A program made the position numbers and the translations under genes. DNA of 64,000 bases from Candidatus Acidiferrum typicum (GTDB lineage Bacteria; Acidobacteriota; Terriglobia; Acidiferrales; UBA7541). The notes beneath the pieces are model-generated. The model had not been told where the DNA came from. It was given only the letters and a program-made list of their open reading frames with translations, and made no database searches. Location: NCBI GenBank assembly GCA_002478115.1, contig DLMH01000075.1, forward strand, positions 62,001-126,000. Direction: 5' to 3'. The stretch's first letter is position 1. Each line of letters opens with the position of its first letter. Shown piece by piece: positions 18,514 through 26,888 of this stretch.

Positions 18514-18917
18514 ACTCTCTTTGTCCAAAATCCCTCTGACATAAGGCTGTCCTTAGAGACAGGTTGATCTGCGAAAAGGGGCGCCCGGAAGAGGCGCGTA
18601 ATACCTGTACGGAAGGACAGGTTTTCCACAGGGTAGTACCGCGAACAAAAGGCGCAAAGTTCCCCTTTTGGCACTATTCCAACAAGTCTTATATTTGCAA
18701 TAAGTTAGACAATGTTTCATTTATGACATGGTCGTACTAGAAGCCCAGTTTGCCTGCCATTTTGTGACCTTCGTACTATAGATTTCCTCCCTCCTCTCCT
18801 GTCTAATGGGACAGGTACGATGCTTCGTCCCAAAGGTCAGGTGAGAGGCATCTAATCGGAAGAGCAAGGAATCCAGCCGTCGCCACGAGCTGGCTGAATA
18901 GGGGGAATCCAAGAGCC
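18514..18917. other. Gene-free 404-base region with three hairpins sharing CTGTC/GACAG arms
   Basis: No credible gene is present. Three short hairpins share the same core: CTGTC/GACAG at 18547-18562, ACCTGT/ACAGGT at 18603-18622 and CCTGTC/GACAGG at 18798-18815. The last can be rearranged into TGGGAC/GTCCCA, with flanking CCTCTC and GAGAGG segments. The region ends at the GTG start of the next gene and may be its leader. It does not match a riboswitch class that I recognise. Confidence 0.45.
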
Positions 18918-19217
18918 GTGAACGCCAAAGATAGCCTTCGCAAGTGGATTTGGTTGTTTCTAGGGAGTATCGCTGCGCTTCAGTTTTACTTTGTACGCGA
19001 GCTGCTGGCGGCCTTCGCCTTGTTTGCCTTGGGCTTTGTTGTCATCGGCCTGTGCTTGGCGACCTTCTACCTCCTGCAAAAGAGTTGGGAAGCGGGTGTT
19101 GGCCGCGTGGCGGCCAGCCAGAATGCGTGGATCCTGGCGGCGCGGCGCGGGGTGGCGACAGTGGAAGAGTGGGGCCGGCGGCCAATTCGGCGTCCGGATT
19201 CGGAACCCGCTCACTGA
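18918..19217 (+). CDS. Small two-helix membrane protein, unknown function
   Basis: 99 residues from GTG 18918, with GGGGGAA about 11 bases before it. Two adjacent hydrophobic helices (WIWLFLGSIAALQFYFVRELLA and FALFALGFVVIGLCLATFYLL) are followed by an amphipathic, basic tail with QNAWILAARRGVATVEEW. I do not recognise a named family. A terminator lies 88 bases after the stop, and a long structured leader precedes the gene, suggesting a single-gene unit with post-transcriptional control (inference). Confidence 0.6.
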   Translation: MNAKDSLRKWIWLFLGSIAALQFYFVRELLAAFALFALGFVVIGLCLATFYLLQKSWEAGVGRVAASQNAWILAARRGVATVEEWGRRPIRRPDSEPAH

Positions 19218-19304
19218 TTTTGTCTGATTTTTTTGCGTTAGCCAGAGCACAGAGGCCGGAATCACAATCGGCGTAGGGTGAGTCCCCTCTGAGAATGAAG
19301 TCCA

Positions 19305-19339
19305 GGCCAGCCGTCCTGAGAGAGCGGCTTGCCTTTTTT
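19305..19339 (+). terminator. Rho-independent terminator
   Basis: GGCCAGCCG (19305-19313) pairs with CGGCTTGCC (19325-19333), one mismatch, 11-base loop, then six T residues (19334-19339). It ends the small membrane protein transcript 46 bases before the next start codon. Confidence 0.8.
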
Positions 19340-19384
19340 CTGCCTCCCGATTTTGCTACCCTTCACAGCGTTCGGGAGGAAATC

Positions 19385-20689
19385 ATGATTCACATCCGCA
19401 AGCTGCTGGTCTGTCTGGCCCTTCTTACTTTCTCCGTTTCAGCCTTCCCGCAGGAAAAACCCGCCGCCGTTCCCCAGAAAATTGCTATCCGCGCCGGCCG
19501 CCTGATTGACGGGAAAAGCGACACGGTTGTTGCCAACGCGCTGATCCTGATCGAGGGCGACAAAATTCTGAGTGTGACGCCGGGCGGCACGGCCCCCGCG
19601 GGCGTCGAGGTGATCGATCTTTCGCGGGCCACCGTGCTCCCAGGTTTTGTTGATGCGCACACGCACGTGCTGCTGCAGGGGGACGTCACCGAGGAGGATT
19701 ACGACAAGCAACTCCTCAAGCAATCGATTCCTTATCGCGCAATTCTTGCGGCGCGGAATGCCCAGATCGCGCTTGCGCATGGGTTCACAGTGCTGCGCGA
19801 CGTGGAAACGGAAGGCGCGATGTACGCCGATGTGGACGTGAAGAACGCCATTGCGAATGGCGAGATTCCCGGCCCGCGCATGCAAGTGTCCACGCGGGCG
19901 ATGACGCCCACGGGAATGTACCCTTTGCTGGGCTACTCCTGGGAACTCAAGGTGCCCACCGGCGTGCAGTATGTCGACGGCGTTGAACAAGCCCGCAAAG
20001 CAGTGAGGGAGCAAGTGATGTACGGGGCCGACTGGATCAAGTATTACTCCGACCATGGATACTTTTACGGCTCCGATGGAATCCTGCACAGCCACGTGAA
20101 TTTTACGGACGAAGAAGCCAAGGCGATCGTCGAGGAGACGCACCGTTTGGGGCACAAGGTGGCGGCGCACGCTATTGGGAGCGATGGCATTGCCGCCGCA
20201 TTAAAAGCAGGGGTAGACAGCATCGAGCATGGGGACGGCCTGACGGAACCCCTGATGGACGAAATGGTGCGCAAGGGGGTCTACTGGGTGCCAACCATCA
20301 TCGTGGGAGCGTACGTGGCTCCGGGGCGCGCGGGGAACTGGACGAAAATGGTGGAAACGGAGAAGTCCGCGTTCCAACTGGCTTTGAAGAAGGGCGTGAA
20401 GATCGTTCTTGGCACGGACGCCGGAGGTTTCGATTGGCGCGATGTGAACGAAGCGAAGGAGTTTGAATACTACGTCAACTACGGCATGACGCCGATGCAA
20501 GCCATTCGCACCGCCACAACCACTGCTGCGGAACTCCTCGGCTGGTCCGACAAGATGGGCACGATCGAGGCGGGCAAGTGGGCCGACTTGGTAGCCGTCT
20601 CCGGCGATCCGCTCAAGGATATTACCGAGTTGGAGCGCGTAAAATTTGTGATGAAGGGTGGCGCGGTGTTTAAGAACGATCTCCGTTGA
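19385..20689 (+). CDS. Secreted imidazolonepropionase-like amidohydrolase
   Basis: 434 residues from ATG 19385, preceded by GGGAGGAA; an upstream open stretch in frame lacks a ribosome site. The signal peptide is LLVCLALLTFSVSAFPQ. All amidohydrolase ligands are visible: HTH in PGFVDAHTHVLLQGD, His in KVAAHAIGSDG, His in DSIEHGDGL, and Asp in VLGTDAGGFDW. The family hydrolyses cyclic amides, ureas or Xaa-Pro-type dipeptides with one or two metal ions, here in the periplasm; the substrate is unknown. It is a more distant paralogue of the trio at 947-5426 and, like the middle gene there, keeps full catalytic equipment. Confidence 0.93.
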   Translation: MIHIRKLLVCLALLTFSVSAFPQEKPAAVPQKIAIRAGRLIDGKSDTVVANALILIEGDKILSVTPGGTAPAGVEVIDLSRATVLPGFVDAHTHVLLQGDVTEEDYDKQLLKQSIPYRAILAARNAQIALAHGFTVLRDVETEGAMYADVDVKNAIANGEIPGPRMQVSTRAMTPTGMYPLLGYSWELKVPTGVQYVDGVEQARKAVREQVMYGADWIKYYSDHGYFYGSDGILHSHVNFTDEEAKAIVEETHRLGHKVAAHAIGSDGIAAALKAGVDSIEHGDGLTEPLMDEMVRKGVYWVPTIIVGAYVAPGRAGNWTKMVETEKSAFQLALKKGVKIVLGTDAGGFDWRDVNEAKEFEYYVNYGMTPMQAIRTATTTAAELLGWSDKMGTIEAGKWADLVAVSGDPLKDITELERVKFVMKGGAVFKNDLR

Positions 20690-20699
20690 GTGGTGCTGC

Positions 20700-21482
20700 T
20701 TAGAAAAAGACGGCGCCGCCATCCACGTTGAGGGATTGACCGACGACGGCGCTGGACAAGTCCGAGCAGAGAAAGAGTGCGGCCTGGGCAATCTCTAGTG
20801 CGGTTTGGCCGCGGCCTTGCAGCAATGAACTTAAAAAGCCCTTCAGTTGTTCTTCGGGGCTGACACCAAGTTTTTTCGCCAGTGTATTCCCCAATTCCTT
20901 GGACATGACGGTTTCCGTGACCGGCCCGGGACAAATCGCATTCACGCGCACGCCCTGCCGCGAGGCCTCGGCGGCCATCACGCGCGTCAGGCCGAGGATA
21001 CCTGCTTTTGCGGCGGCGTAGGCCGATCCCCAGCCATACGCGTTTTTTGCCGAAATGCTCGAAATATGTAGAATGACGCCGGACTTGCGCGCGTACATTT
21101 CCGGCAGAACGAGCTTGCTCAGCAGGAACGCGGCGCGCAGGTGCACCGCGATCACCTTGTCGAATTCCTCTAAAGGATAATCTTCCACGGGAACCACGGG
21201 ACCATAGTGCCCCGCATTGTTCACCAAAATGTCTACGCGGCCAAACTTCCCCCGCACCGCGGTGACCAGCTTCTCGGCATCGCCGGCCCGTGTCAGATCG
21301 GCGGTGACAAAAGCCGCCTTGCCTCCCGCGGCAGTGATTTCTTTCACCGTGGCCGCGAGCTCGGCTTCGGTGCGCGCGGTCAAAAAAACCGAGGCTCCCT
21401 CTTTTGCAAAAAGTTGCGCGATCGCCCGGCCGATGCCACGGCCGGAACCCGTGATTAAAGCCACTTTGTTTTCGAGAAGCAT
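20700..21482 (-). CDS. Short-chain dehydrogenase/reductase
   Basis: 260 residues from ATG 21482; the frame extends upstream but family proteins begin at about this point (MLLENKVALITGSGRGIG). The Rossmann motif TGSGRGIG, the NNAG motif in DILVNNAGHYG, the active-site Ser in HISSISA and YAAAK (YxxxK) are all present, as is the PGPVTETVM strand. It should be an NAD(P)-dependent oxidoreductase of the classical SDR type, cytoplasmic. The C-terminus (QSLNVDGGAVFF) matches the FabG-like subgroup. The substrate is not predictable. It converges on the amidohydrolase gene with only 10 bases between stops. Confidence 0.92.
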   Translation of the reverse strand: MLLENKVALITGSGRGIGRAIAQLFAKEGASVFLTARTEAELAATVKEITAAGGKAAFVTADLTRAGDAEKLVTAVRGKFGRVDILVNNAGHYGPVVPVEDYPLEEFDKVIAVHLRAAFLLSKLVLPEMYARKSGVILHISSISAKNAYGWGSAYAAAKAGILGLTRVMAAEASRQGVRVNAICPGPVTETVMSKELGNTLAKKLGVSPEEQLKGFLSSLLQGRGQTALEIAQAALFLCSDLSSAVVGQSLNVDGGAVFF

Positions 21483-21804
21483 GGATTTGCGCGTCCTGTC
21501 CTGTACGGCTTTGCCAATCCTACATTCTAAACAGCCTGCGGAAAAAAGCCCGCAATTGTCAATCCGAGCGCCTTCCACGCTCTCTACGTCATGGCCCATT
21601 TGGAGTGCGGCGGCTTGCCGCCGCTTTTACAGCCGCAACCCAGCCGACAAACCGTAATCCCTCTCCCGCCTTGCGGGATTGGGATGACCATGAGCTGCTG
21701 TTTCTTCAAAGCCCGAAAGCCCGTGCCACTTTACCTGAAACTCGCCTTTACCGCGTCGCGCAAAATTTGGGAGCGAGCCCGAGGTACGCTAAAATTGAAG
21801 CGAT
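21483..21804. other. Gene-free 322 bases with a GCGGCGGC/GCCGCCGC hairpin
   Basis: This divergent region upstream of the SDR and ABC-F genes holds no credible ORF. A perfect 8-bp stem, GCGGCGGC (21607-21614) with GCCGCCGC (21617-21624), a 2-base loop and four T residues looks like a REP unit or terminator. Nothing else stands out. Confidence 0.5.
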
Positions 21805-23436
21805 ATGATTGCTGTCGAAAACATCACCATGCGCTTCGGCTCACGCATCCTCTTCGAGGATGTGACCACAACCTTTATGGCCGGGCGCCGCTACGCCATT
21901 TCCGGTCCGAACGGCGCGGGCAAGTCCACGTTCATGAAGATCCTGACGGGCGAACAAGACCCCACGATGGGCAAGATCACGCGGCCAAAGAGAATGGGAG
22001 TCCTGCGCCAGGACCAGTTTGCCTTCGACAAATTCCGCGTGATCGATACGGTGATCGTGGGCAATGCCACCCTCTGGAAGACGCTCGAAGAACGTGAACT
22101 GCTCTACGCCAAGCCGCACGACGACTTGACCCACGATGATGGCATGCGCCTCGGCGAACTCGAGGGCATCGTCGGCGAAGAGGGCGGCTACTCCGCGGAG
22201 GCGGACGCGGGCGTGCTGCTCGACGGGCTGGGCATCGAGGCGGAGCTCCACGAACGCAAAATGGGCGAGCTGCAAGGCGGTCAGAAGGTGCGCGTACTTC
22301 TCGCGCAAGCGCTGTTCGGCAATCCCTCCGCGCTGCTGCTGGACGAGCCCACCAACAACCTGGACCTCGATTCTGTGCACTGGCTAAAGGAATATCTCTC
22401 CGAGTATCACGGCGTGCTCATCGTAATCTCGCACGACCGCCATTTCCTGAACAGCGTCTGCACGCACACCGCGGACATCGACTACCAGACCATCATCATG
22501 TATCCGAGTGGCTACGACGACATGGTGCTGGCGAAGACGCAGATCCGCCAACGCATGGAATCGGGCAATGCCGTGCGCGAGAAGAAAATCGCACAACTCA
22601 ACGAATTCATCGCGCGCTTTTCCGCCGGCACGCGCTCGGCGCAAGCGACTTCCCGGAAAAAGGAGGTCGAGCGGCTCCAGACCTCCGAACTGGCGAGATC
22701 CAACATTCAACGGCCCTATATTCGCTTCGACACAGTGCGCCCTTCTGGGCGGCTGCCGCTGGAAGTGAAGAAACTCTCCAAGTCGTACGATGGGCTGAAA
22801 GTGATCCAGCACTTTTCGGCGAGCATAACGCGTGGCGAAAAAATCGCGCTGACGGGGCGCAACGGCGCCGGTAAGACCACCTTGCTGAGATCGCTAATCC
22901 GCAACGCGGGCGAGTTTATTGGCCCAGCCGAGCGGCAGTTCCCGATCGATTCCGGGAATGTCGTCTGGGGCCATGAAGTTACGATTGGCTATTTTCCGCA
23001 GGATTTCAGCTACACCATTGATAAAAGCAAAGGCATGACGGCGATGGAGTGGCTGTGGCAATTCAATCCGCAAGCGCCGCAGGAAGAAATTCGGGGACCG
23101 CTGGGCCAGATGCTCTTCAGCGGAGAGGATGCCTTGAAGCCCACCTCCGCACTGTCCGGCGGCGAGTGCGCGCGGCTGATTTTCTGCCGCCTGATGATTC
23201 AGAAACCGAATTTCCTGGTTCTGGACGAGCCCACAAACAACCTGGACCTGGAAGCGATCAATGCCCTGAATATCGCCCTGCAGAAATATGAGGGAACACT
23301 GCTGTTGGTGACCCACGACGAAGACGTGCTGGATGAAGTGGCCTCGCGGATCTGGCATTTCCACGACGGAAAGATCGAGGACTTCAAGGGCACGTACGAG
23401 GAATTTCAACTGACGGCGCAACGCACAGCGGGCTAG
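21805..23436 (+). CDS. ABC-F family ATPase, YbiT type
   Basis: 543 residues, two ABC modules on one chain and no membrane segment. Walker A motifs are GPNGAGKST (about 33-41) and GRNGAGKTT in the second half. Signature motifs are LQGGQKVRVLLAQAL and LSGGECARLI. Walker B/DEPTNNLDLD and DEPTNNLDLE occur in both halves, each followed by a His switch (SHDRHF, THDEDV). The linker with FSAGTRSAQATSRKKEVERL is the P-site tRNA-interaction motif region of ABC-F proteins, and VCTHTADIDY after the first module is characteristic of YbiT. ABC-F proteins act on ribosomes, resolving stalls or gating elongation. A resistance role is not indicated. Confidence 0.93.
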   Translation: MIAVENITMRFGSRILFEDVTTTFMAGRRYAISGPNGAGKSTFMKILTGEQDPTMGKITRPKRMGVLRQDQFAFDKFRVIDTVIVGNATLWKTLEERELLYAKPHDDLTHDDGMRLGELEGIVGEEGGYSAEADAGVLLDGLGIEAELHERKMGELQGGQKVRVLLAQALFGNPSALLLDEPTNNLDLDSVHWLKEYLSEYHGVLIVISHDRHFLNSVCTHTADIDYQTIIMYPSGYDDMVLAKTQIRQRMESGNAVREKKIAQLNEFIARFSAGTRSAQATSRKKEVERLQTSELARSNIQRPYIRFDTVRPSGRLPLEVKKLSKSYDGLKVIQHFSASITRGEKIALTGRNGAGKTTLLRSLIRNAGEFIGPAERQFPIDSGNVVWGHEVTIGYFPQDFSYTIDKSKGMTAMEWLWQFNPQAPQEEIRGPLGQMLFSGEDALKPTSALSGGECARLIFCRLMIQKPNFLVLDEPTNNLDLEAINALNIALQKYEGTLLLVTHDEDVLDEVASRIWHFHDGKIEDFKGTYEEFQLTAQRTAG

Positions 23437-23573
23437 GGTCCGCTCTAAGCCGGCGTGGGGACCCCGAGGCTGGGACTTCCGCGCTGATCAGTTGTTCTTA
23501 AAGTCAATAGGTATAACTGGCGGGTGGCAAAATCGGGGTCTTAAAAGCGGTACTATTTGGCCAAGGAACGCGG

Positions 23574-24245
23574 ATGCCCGCGGGAGCCGATATGTCCGCC
23601 GTAGAGCCGGATTCACAGCCGGGAAAAACAACTCTGAGTCTCTTTTCGGGGATTCTGGGTGGCGCCCTGATCACCCTCATGCTGGTGGGCATCGCAGTGT
23701 GGTTCACCACCGGGATTGGACTTCTGCGCCTGATGGGCGTGGTGAAAGACGGCCGCGTGTTGATTAACGTGGACCAGCCCACCGTGGTCCGCCAGATTCA
23801 GAAATTGCAGCGCCTCGAAACCGTCAGCTACACGATGGACAAAATCATTTCCGGGGAGCATGACAATCCCTTGCTGCCCAAGTTTCTGGTGAGCGACCGC
23901 TTGCTGCTGGTGGTGCATGGCGAAGTCATCGCCGGGGTGGACCTGGGCAAGCTGCAGGCCAGCGACGTTGTTGTCAGCGACCGGAAAGTCTCCGCGCATT
24001 TGCCGAAAGCGGAGATTCTAGTGACGCGCCTCGATAACCAGAAGACGCGTGTCTACTCGCGTGATACCGGGCTGTTTTCGTCGGCGGATCCAAATCTCGA
24101 AACACAAGTGCGCCAGGAAGCCGAACGGCAGTTGCAGCAGGCCGCTTTGCAGGACGGCATTCTGAAGTCAGCGGACGAGAACGCGCGCAACTCCGTACAG
24201 AGCATTCTCAAAGGTTTGGGTTTCGGCCAGATTGAATTTCGCTAA
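23574..24245 (+). CDS. DUF4230 membrane-anchored protein
   Basis: 223 residues. AAGGAA lies 5 bases before ATG 23574; a second ATG at 23592 with GGGAG is possible. One transmembrane helix (GILGGALITLMLVGIAVWFTT) is followed by an external domain. Its pattern QKLQRLETVSYTMDKII, then RLLLVVHGEVIAGVDLGKL and HLPKAEILVTRLDNQKTRVYSRDTG, is that of DUF4230. The C-terminal helix (ETQVRQEAERQLQQAALQDG) ends with FGQIEFR. Function of the family is unknown. The 3' end abuts a dispersed repeat. Confidence 0.85.
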   Translation: MPAGADMSAVEPDSQPGKTTLSLFSGILGGALITLMLVGIAVWFTTGIGLLRLMGVVKDGRVLINVDQPTVVRQIQKLQRLETVSYTMDKIISGEHDNPLLPKFLVSDRLLLVVHGEVIAGVDLGKLQASDVVVSDRKVSAHLPKAEILVTRLDNQKTRVYSRDTGLFSSADPNLETQVRQEAERQLQQAALQDGILKSADENARNSVQSILKGLGFGQIEFR

Positions 24246-24260
24246 CAACGATCCAGGGAA

Positions 24261-24422
24261 AATCCAATTTCGCCGAAGTTGGATGCCCCCACATCATCCA
24301 CAGCCCAAAATCCGTCATTTCGACCGGAGGGGTGGCGCTTTTTGCCGTCCCGGAGCGGAGATACGGTTCTCCATCGCACGTTTTTTGTGCGATGAAATCC
24401 CTCTTCAACTTCGGAATTCAGG
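24261..24422 (+). repeat. Dispersed repeat, copy 1 (right part only)
   Basis: The segment from AATCCAATTTCGCCGAAGTTGG to the conserved end TTCGGAATTCAGG matches copies at 40578, 53243 and 55891. It contains the same CATTTCGACCGGAGGGG-type core. Relative to the others it has an extra piece of about 33 bases before GAAATCCCTC, itself carrying a TCGCAC/GTGCGA hairpin. The left arm seen in copies 3 and 4 is missing. It fills most of the 301-base gap between the DUF4230 and DUF4136 genes; nothing else is visible there. Confidence 0.8.
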
Positions 24423-24546
24423 CTAATCTTATTGCTCGTCTGCGGCACCTCCCGATGGTCAGATCATTGCGCGGCGCGAGTGACGGGAAACAAAAAGGCG
24501 AGGGACGTCGCACGCCCCGCCCCAATGATTCTGCGCCGGGATTCCC

Positions 24547-25212
24547 CTACCGGGGTTTCAGGTCCTTCAACAGGTGATCGACGGCATGTTCAGCCAGGTA
24601 TGGCGAAATGGTGCGCTTGTTCAGTTCCTTGTGGCTGATCGCGCGATACGCCAGCTTCTTCGGGTTGCGCAACCCCAGATCGAAAACGAATGTGCCTTCA
24701 TGGAACCGGATGTTTTCGTATCCAAATCCCGGAGGTCCCCAGCCCCAGCCGGACCAGCAGCCAAATGGGCCGCACGCCATTCCCGGATAGCCGGGATACG
24801 CCGCGGTCGCAGTCTGCGTCTTCACGGCCACATGATAGTCCACCAGGAAATCAGCGGTCGCAGGATCAGTCGTTTGCACCAGTCCCCGCGCCTTCAGCCC
24901 CCGCTCAATCGCGTTCTGCAATTGTTTGCGGTTTGCTTCCGTGTTCCAGTCGCGATTGCTCTCCAGGTGTTGCTGTTGTTCAGGCGGCGGCGCAATTACA
25001 TCGCGCGAAACCACCGGCCTCCCGTCGGGACTCCGCGTAGCAGCGGCTGCGGGCGGCGCCATGGGTCGCCAAGCCCAGGTCATCCCTTTGGCGACTTTGA
25101 CATCCGGATCGTGCAGCACCTCCACGTCGTCGTTGCACCCGGCAAGGGCCATGCCCCCTAAAAGCACGGCGGTCATAAGAACTGCAGTTTGTACTTTCTT
25201 CCCCAATTCCAC
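24547..25212 (-). CDS. DUF4136 lipoprotein
   Basis: 221 residues from GTG 25212, with GGAGG upstream at 9-base spacing. The lipoprotein signal VQTAVLMTAVLLGGMALAGC places the lipid Cys at residue 26. The mature part contains MTWAWRP, a Gln-rich helix (PPPEQQQHLESN), AIERGLKARGLVQTTDPATADFLVDYHV, a Gly/Pro/Trp loop (GCWSGWGWGPPGFG) and GTFVFDLGLRNPKKLAYRAI. This order is that of DUF4136 proteins, envelope lipoproteins of unknown function. The PilZ-domain gene lies 68 bases upstream on the same strand. Confidence 0.85.
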   Translation of the reverse strand: MELGKKVQTAVLMTAVLLGGMALAGCNDDVEVLHDPDVKVAKGMTWAWRPMAPPAAAATRSPDGRPVVSRDVIAPPPEQQQHLESNRDWNTEANRKQLQNAIERGLKARGLVQTTDPATADFLVDYHVAVKTQTATAAYPGYPGMACGPFGCWSGWGWGPPGFGYENIRFHEGTFVFDLGLRNPKKLAYRAISHKELNKRTISPYLAEHAVDHLLKDLKPR

Positions 25213-25280
25213 TGGATGTACCTCCACATAATATGAAACACCGAACCCGGCAAAAAGTTGGCTGGCCTCCCTAAATGCTT

Positions 25281-25625
25281 TCAGTTGCTTCGGGGAGGGC
25301 CCCAATCGGCGGGGGGGAAAACAATCGGCCAGAACTTGGGGGCGGGGCGGGCAAATTCAAACGCTACGTTATAGAACTCCGGCCCGGCGTCGTCCACACG
25401 CACCACCCGGCAGCTTTCTTCCATACCAGTTTTGGGATTGTTCAGCATGAAAGACTGACCCACATGGAGTTCCGACTGCATTTTCAGCAGGCCGCCATGG
25501 GCATTCACAACCTGGGTTTTCGCCTCTTCCCGCAACTGCCGGCGCTCGACGTCTTCGGCCAGGACGACCACGGTCATGTTGAGCATGACCCGTTCGCTTC
25601 TCCTTCGATTCTCGGTGACTGGCAT
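25281..25625 (-). CDS. Stand-alone PilZ domain protein
   Basis: 114 residues from ATG 25625; upstream in-frame codons look non-coding. The N-terminus has RRRSERV, matching the RxxxR part of the cyclic-di-GMP-binding motif. The second half, normally DxSxxG, is VVNAHGGLL here: Asp and Ser are replaced by Asn and His, while the final Gly is kept. The rest (LHVGQSFMLNNPKTGMEESCRVVRVDD) is the PilZ beta-barrel. Binding of cyclic di-GMP is therefore uncertain. It diverges from ispH and may be co-transcribed with the DUF4136 lipoprotein gene. Confidence 0.75.
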   Translation of the reverse strand: MPVTENRRRSERVMLNMTVVVLAEDVERRQLREEAKTQVVNAHGGLLKMQSELHVGQSFMLNNPKTGMEESCRVVRVDDAGPEFYNVAFEFARPAPKFWPIVFPPADWGPPRSN

Positions 25626-25753
25626 AGTGAGGAAATCCTTAGGCTGGCATTCTACAGGAAAAGAAGGTGGTATTGGACTGTCCCTGAAGACAGGGGCACC
25701 TTTGGGGGGCAAAGCGCCTGAGTGCCGGACAGCATGCACCGAGTTAATGTCTT

Positions 25754-25762
25754 TGGTATGAT
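25754..25762 (+). promoter_or_regulatory. Possible extended -10 promoter for ispH
   Basis: TGGTATGAT combines a TG extension with a TATGAT -10 box, 33 bases before the ispH start codon. The -35 position (ATGCAC) is weak, as is common for extended -10 promoters. Positional inference only. Confidence 0.3.
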
Positions 25763-25795
25763 AGTATTTTGAGAATTCAGTGGCATAGGAAGAAA

Positions 25796-26770
25796 ATGGA
25801 ATCACAATCTGAGGCCAAGGTCCTGCTGCGTGTCCGCCCTCGCGGATTCTGCGCGGGCGTGGTGCGAGCGGTGGATATCGTGGAACTGGCGCTGGAAGCC
25901 TATGGCGCCCCCGTTTACGTGCACCATGAAATCGTCCATAACACTTACGTGGTGGAGCAGTTAAGGCGGCGCGGCGCGATCTTTGTGGAAGCCATCAGCG
26001 AAGTGCCCCATGGCGCCGTGCTGGTGTTCAGTGCGCACGGCGTTCCCCCCACGGTGCGCGATGAAGCCAAGAGCCGCAGTTTGCGGGTCATTGACGCCAC
26101 GTGTCCGCTGGTGACCAAGGTGCATTTGGAAGCGCTAAAGTTTGCCCGTGAAAAGCGCACCATCATTTTGATCGGTCACAGGGACCACCAGGAAATTGTG
26201 GGCACCTCCGGAGAAGCGCCGGATCGCACGCTGGTTGTGGACTCGGTGGCTGAAGTGGATGCGCTCAAGGTGGATGATCCCAATAAGCTGGCGTTCCTCA
26301 CGCAGACGACGCTCAGCCTCTACGACACACAGGAGATTGTGGCCCGGCTTCGCCAGCGCTTCCCAAACATTCTGGGGCCCGCCAGCGACGACATCTGCTA
26401 CGCCACGCAGAACCGCCAGGAAGCGGTCGAGCAGGTGGCCAAGGACGTGGACCTGATTCTGGTGGTGGGTTCGCAGAACAGCTCGAATTCCAATCGTTTG
26501 GTGGAACTGGCGGAGCGCTTGAACATAAGGGCGCAGCTTATCGATGCGGCCACGGACATCGATCCCAAGTGGCTCGAAGGAATCCGCCGCGTGGGCTTGA
26601 CGGCCGGAGCCTCCGCGCCCGAGGTATTGGTCGAGCAGGTGAGCGAGCGCCTGGCGCAGTTCGGATTCACCGACCAGCGCGACCTGGACCTGATCCGCGA
26701 AGACGTGCGCTTCACGCTGCCCGCGGAACTTGCCACCATCGCGCCCGCGCCGCGCCGCGCCGCAAGTTGA
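25796..26770 (+). CDS. ispH: 4-hydroxy-3-methylbut-2-enyl diphosphate reductase
   Basis: 324 residues from ATG 25796, preceded by AGGA. The three [4Fe-4S] cysteines are Cys19 in PRGFCAGVVRA, Cys103 in DATCPLVTKVH and Cys201 in DDICYATQNRQ. Substrate-site histidines in YVHHEIVHN and FSAHGV and the SSNSNRL motif are all present. The enzyme catalyses the last step of the MEP pathway, making IPP and DMAPP in the cytoplasm, precursors of quinones, carrier polyprenols and hopanoids. hpnJ and hpnI occur later in the window, so the product feeds that chemistry. The next gene, an arginase-fold protein, follows after 118 bases. Confidence 0.97.
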   Translation: MESQSEAKVLLRVRPRGFCAGVVRAVDIVELALEAYGAPVYVHHEIVHNTYVVEQLRRRGAIFVEAISEVPHGAVLVFSAHGVPPTVRDEAKSRSLRVIDATCPLVTKVHLEALKFAREKRTIILIGHRDHQEIVGTSGEAPDRTLVVDSVAEVDALKVDDPNKLAFLTQTTLSLYDTQEIVARLRQRFPNILGPASDDICYATQNRQEAVEQVAKDVDLILVVGSQNSSNSNRLVELAERLNIRAQLIDAATDIDPKWLEGIRRVGLTAGASAPEVLVEQVSERLAQFGFTDQRDLDLIREDVRFTLPAELATIAPAPRRAAS

Positions 26771-26888
26771 CGAGCGCTTATTGCGCACACGGGTTTTTGC
26801 ATTGCCGGGCAGGGGCAGTTGCCGGGATGCTTTTCCGGCGCCCGGGGTACCCACAGGAGCAAGAAGCAAAGAAGAAAAGGAGCGTACC

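Noticed and set aside
18514..18917. Cyclic-di-GMP or other known riboswitch upstream of 18918
   Set aside because: Hairpins are present but the conserved core sequences of known classes are not seen.
25281..25625. Classical cyclic-di-GMP receptor
   Set aside because: The second half of the binding motif (DxSxxG) is altered to NAHGG, so binding is not supported.
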